Assembly: GCA_023144075.1 (NCBI GenBank)
Contig: JAGLGJ010000046.1
Coordinates: 1 to 7,649 of the forward strand
Length of the DNA stretch: 7,649 bases
Source: Candidatus Bathyarchaeota archaeon
GTDB lineage: Archaea; Thermoproteota; Bathyarchaeia; 40CM-2-53-6; RBG-13-38-9
Reading direction: 5' to 3'
Shown: one piece after another, positions 5,902 to 7,649 of the stretch
Layout: each line of letters opens with the position of its first letter
Position numbering within the stretch: the stretch's first letter is position 1
The notes under the pieces: model-generated
The model's input: only the letters and a program-made list of their open reading frames with translations
The model's database searches: none
What the model was told of the DNA's origin: nothing
Program-made: the position numbers and the translations under genes

Positions 5902-6408
5902 ATGACTAAAACATACATAATATCCGCATTAGTAGAGCACAAACCCGGAGTTCTATACAAGATATCAAATATGTTTTGGCGACGTGGATTCAACATCGAA
6001 AGTGTCGCGATTGGAACTGCCGAACAAGAGGATCTAGCAAGAATTACTATCACTATCGAGGGAGATGAGAAAGACGCGGAACAATTTGTTGGTCACCTTG
6101 AAAAACTAATAGATGTTTTAAAAGCAACAAGACTCGACCCGAAAAAAGCCGTAATTAGGGAGCTGGCTCTTGTCAAACTCAAAGCGAAAGATGCTAAGAT
6201 GCGTTCAGACATATTTCATTATGTTGATGTTTTTAGAGGAAGAATAGTAGATGTCTCACCTGAAACAGCTACCGTTGAAATCGTCGGAAGTAAAGACAAA
6301 ATTGATGCTTTCATTAGTCTCACAAAATCCTTCGGGCTAGTTGAAGTTGCTAGAACCGGCGAGACTGCACTTATAAGGGGACCAGAATCTGTAAGACTAG
6401 ATGAATAA
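5902..6408 (+). CDS. ilvN: Acetohydroxyacid synthase regulatory (small) subunit
   Basis: A 168-residue IlvN/IlvH-type subunit that binds the catalytic subunit, raises its activity and confers feedback inhibition by valine or other BCAAs. An N-terminal ACT domain (about 1-78: 'VEHKPGVL', 'RRGFNIESV', 'LARITITIEGD') is followed by the family C-terminal domain (about 80-160: 'IRELALVKLKAK', 'DVFRGRIVDVSPETATVEIVG', 'LVEVARTGETALIRG'). Length matches bacterial and archaeal IlvH/IlvN. Effector-site glycine (G16) and asparagine (N31) seem conserved, but the position of Asn11 in E. coli IlvH is His (H13) here. The ATG lies six bases after the ilvB stop; GGTTGA (5890-5895) is a weak SD candidate. Co-transcription with ilvB and ilvC is likely. 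The ilvN stop is ten bases before ilvC. Confidence 0.94.
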   Translation: MTKTYIISALVEHKPGVLYKISNMFWRRGFNIESVAIGTAEQEDLARITITIEGDEKDAEQFVGHLEKLIDVLKATRLDPKKAVIRELALVKLKAKDAKMRSDIFHYVDVFRGRIVDVSPETATVEIVGSKDKIDAFISLTKSFGLVEVARTGETALIRGPESVRLDE

Positions 6409-6414
6409 GGTGAT
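6409..6414 (+). promoter_or_regulatory. Shine-Dalgarno site of ilvC (supports a GTG start)
   Basis: GGTGAT, directly overlapping the end region of ilvN, stands four bases before GTG 6419. It matches the anti-SD AUCACC of an archaeal 16S 3' end. It supports the non-AUG start and serves as the internal standard for judging the AGTGAT before the 26-codon leader ORF and the GGTG before the LeuC-like gene. Confidence 0.75.
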
Positions 6415-6418
6415 TTGA

Positions 6419-7423
6419 GTGGCAAGATTTTACCATGACCAAGATGCAGATATGAAATACCTTCAAGGTAAAACAATTGCCGTAATCGGATACGGCAATC
6501 AAGGACACGCTCAAGCTCTGACCTTCAGAGACTCAGGCGTTAACGTTGTAGTAGGATTAAAACCAGGTGGAAAATCCTGGAAACTAGCCGAACAAGAAGG
6601 ATTCAAACCATTACCAGTGGATGAAGCTGCGAAACAAGCTGACATCATCCACATGCTGTTCCCTGATTTGGAACAACCAGGCGTATACAAGAAGCTAATC
6701 GAACCAAATCTCAGAGAAGGTAAGACAATCAGCTGCTCACATGCATACAACATCCATTTCAAACAGATAATTCCACCAAAAAATGTTGACGTTATTATGG
6801 TGGCGCCCAAGAGTCCAGGATCAAGACTGAGAGAAATATATAAGGAAGGTTTTGGGGTGCCAGCGTTAGTTGCTGTTTATCAAGATGCTTCTGGAAGCGC
6901 CAAACAAACGATACTTGCTATGGCAAAAGCATTAGGTCACACAAAAGCAGGAGTAATTGAGACTACATTCAAGGAAGAAGCCGAAACTGACATAATAGGT
7001 GAGCAGACAGTTCTTGGAGGCGGTTCTATGGAGCTAGTCAAGAAGGGTTTCGAAGTTCTTGTGGAAGCAGGTTACCAACCCGAGTTAGCATATTTTGAAG
7101 TTGCAAGTGAACTGAAACTCATGGTTGACCTACTATACGAGGGTGGATTAACTAGGATGATGAAGATGATATCTCATACAGCCCAATATGGGAGCATGAC
7201 TGTCGGACCAAGAGTAGTTGATGACCATGTAAAGGAGAATATGCGTAAGGTAGTCAAATTTGTGCAAAGTGGCGAATTTGCGAAGGAATGGAGTGGAGAT
7301 CCGAAAAGAAGCATGGAACGATTGGACAAATTAATGGATGAACTGCAGGAGCATCCCGTAGAGAAGGTTGGCAAAGAAATTAGAAAGATGGCTGGTATCG
7401 AGAAAGGAGCAACAACATACTGA
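6419..7423 (+). CDS. ilvC: Ketol-acid reductoisomerase, class I (KARI)
   Basis: A 334-residue class I KARI, which isomerises and reduces acetolactate or acetohydroxybutyrate to the dihydroxy acids using Mg2+ and NAD(P)H; second step of Val/Ile synthesis. The N-terminal Rossmann domain (about 1-182) has 'GYGNQGHAQA' at 24-33 and the beta2-alphaB cofactor loop 'GLKPGGKSW' at 46-54. The C-terminal knotted helical domain carries the metal/substrate residues D191 and E195 ('ETDIIGEQ'), E227 and E231 ('YFEVASELK') and S252, each one position later than commonly cited class I numbering. Catalytic-region His108 ('SHAYNIHF') and K131 ('APKSPG') are present; 'KSPG' in place of the bacterial 'KGPG' looks archaeal. 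Length is normal, GTG start with a good SD. The first Ser of the usual 'GSxS' cofactor loop is Gly (G51), so NADPH preference is uncertain. It is last in the ilv unit, with a stem-loop and T-tracts right after the stop. Confidence 0.96.
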   Translation: MARFYHDQDADMKYLQGKTIAVIGYGNQGHAQALTFRDSGVNVVVGLKPGGKSWKLAEQEGFKPLPVDEAAKQADIIHMLFPDLEQPGVYKKLIEPNLREGKTISCSHAYNIHFKQIIPPKNVDVIMVAPKSPGSRLREIYKEGFGVPALVAVYQDASGSAKQTILAMAKALGHTKAGVIETTFKEEAETDIIGEQTVLGGGSMELVKKGFEVLVEAGYQPELAYFEVASELKLMVDLLYEGGLTRMMKMISHTAQYGSMTVGPRVVDDHVKENMRKVVKFVQSGEFAKEWSGDPKRSMERLDKLMDELQEHPVEKVGKEIRKMAGIEKGATTY

Positions 7424-7426
7424 ACA

Positions 7427-7481
7427 TGATGTGTAATTCGTACTTTTTTTCTTTATTACGTAATTACATCAATCTTTTTTT
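7427..7481 (+). terminator. Stem-loop and T-tract terminator after ilvC
   Basis: Starting four bases after the ilvC stop codon, TGATG (7427-7431) pairs with CATCA (7467-7471), TAATT (7434-7438) with AATTA (7462-7466), and CGTA (7439-7442) with TACG (7457-7460): 14 pairs with a two-base and a one-base bulge. The loop contains one run of seven T (7444-7450) and a second T7 run (7475-7481) follows the stem by three bases. Archaeal RNA polymerase terminates on U-tracts, so either run could work, with or without the hairpin. ATTACGTAAT (7455-7464) within it is a perfect palindrome. Confidence 0.65.
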
Positions 7482-7482
7482 A

Positions 7483-7497
7483 ATAAATATTTAATAT
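7483..7497 (+). promoter_or_regulatory. Probable archaeal promoter (TATA box) for the LeuC/LysT-like gene
   Basis: An uninterrupted A/T stretch, with TATTTAATAT as the best TATA-like core (about 7488-7497), follows the second T-tract. A start of transcription about 25 bases downstream would fall near 7515-7522, just ahead of the coding start at 7527-7536, giving a very short 5' leader. This fits the LeuC-like gene being a separate unit from ilvBNC. Confidence 0.45.
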
Positions 7498-7535
7498 TGG
7501 TACGTTAAAAGTAAATAGGTTAAACGGTGCATAAA

Positions 7536-7649
7536 TTGAATATCTTTGAGAAGATTCTAGCAAGAGCTTCGAAAAGAAAAGAGGTTGTTCCAGGAGAAAT
7601 TGTTGAAGCAAATATTGATATGGCAATGATTCATGACCTGACTGGGCCT
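7536..7649 (+). CDS. 3-isopropylmalate dehydratase / homoaconitase large subunit, N-terminal part (3' truncated by window)
   Basis: Only 38 N-terminal residues are present. The sequence 'NIFEKILARASKRKEVVPGE' followed by 'IVEANIDMAMIHDLTGP' is the characteristic beginning of the LeuC/HacA/LysT branch of the aconitase family, whose [4Fe-4S] enzymes isomerise isopropylmalate (leucine) or homocitrate (lysine). The start is taken as TTG 7536: this gives the usual 'M-N-I-F-E-K' N-terminus, and GGTG at 7526-7529 sits in the same register as the ilvC SD. GTG 7527 is in frame and would add three residues. The cluster-ligand cysteines lie beyond the window. With both a homocitrate synthase and the ilv genes nearby, a LeuC, LysT or dual role is possible, so no symbol is given. 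Confidence 0.82.
   Translation, partial: MNIFEKILARASKRKEVVPGEIVEANIDMAMIHDLTGP

Noticed and set aside
7426..7494. A 22-codon ORF after ilvC with several Leu and Ile codons, possibly a leader peptide for the LeuC-like gene
   Set aside because: It coincides with the terminator stem-loop and T-tracts, which create Phe/Leu/Ile codons by composition. No SD stands at a usable distance and the I/L codons are not clustered.

Overview
This window is an amino-acid biosynthesis cluster, all on the + strand, most likely from an archaeon of the TACK/Nitrososphaerota-Bathyarchaeia sort. The reasons are a LysW-carrier-type lysine/arginine gene set (lysZ-lysJ-lysK), a homocitrate synthase ending in an Lrp/AsnC-type RAM domain, a KARI with an archaeal-looking 'APKSPG' segment, repeated use of GTGAT-type Shine-Dalgarno motifs (complementary to an archaeal 16S tail ending in AUCACCUCC), moderately AT-rich DNA, and TATA-like boxes and T-tracts between transcription units. 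The lineage is an inference; no rRNA or taxonomic marker is present.

Block 1 (1-3999): the 3' end of lysZ, then lysJ, lysK and a homocitrate synthase (lysS type), packed with start/stop overlaps or near overlaps, so very probably one translationally coupled operon. It covers carrier-bound kinase, aminotransferase and release steps of lysine (and possibly arginine/ornithine) synthesis, plus the entry enzyme making homocitrate.

Block 2 (4000-7481): a 216-base gap, then ilvB-ilvN-ilvC, the first two steps of valine/isoleucine (and leucine precursor) synthesis: acetohydroxyacid synthase catalytic and regulatory subunits, then ketol-acid reductoisomerase. The gap is the most interesting part of the window. 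It contains a previously unlisted 26-codon ORF (4066-4146) with an SD-like AGTGAT, whose last 12 codons are all Leu, Val or Ile and which ends immediately before a hairpin, about 70 bases ahead of ilvB. It looks like a branched-chain amino-acid leader peptide, i.e. a candidate attenuation-type control element in an archaeon. No obvious intrinsic terminator lies between it and ilvB, so the mechanism is open. The block ends with a bulged stem-loop and two T7 tracts after ilvC.

Block 3 (7482-7649): a TATA-like AT-rich element and the N-terminus of a LeuC/LysT-type aconitase-family large subunit, running off the window. It could serve leucine, lysine or both.

No tRNA, rRNA, CRISPR, mobile element or clear sign of horizontal transfer was seen.
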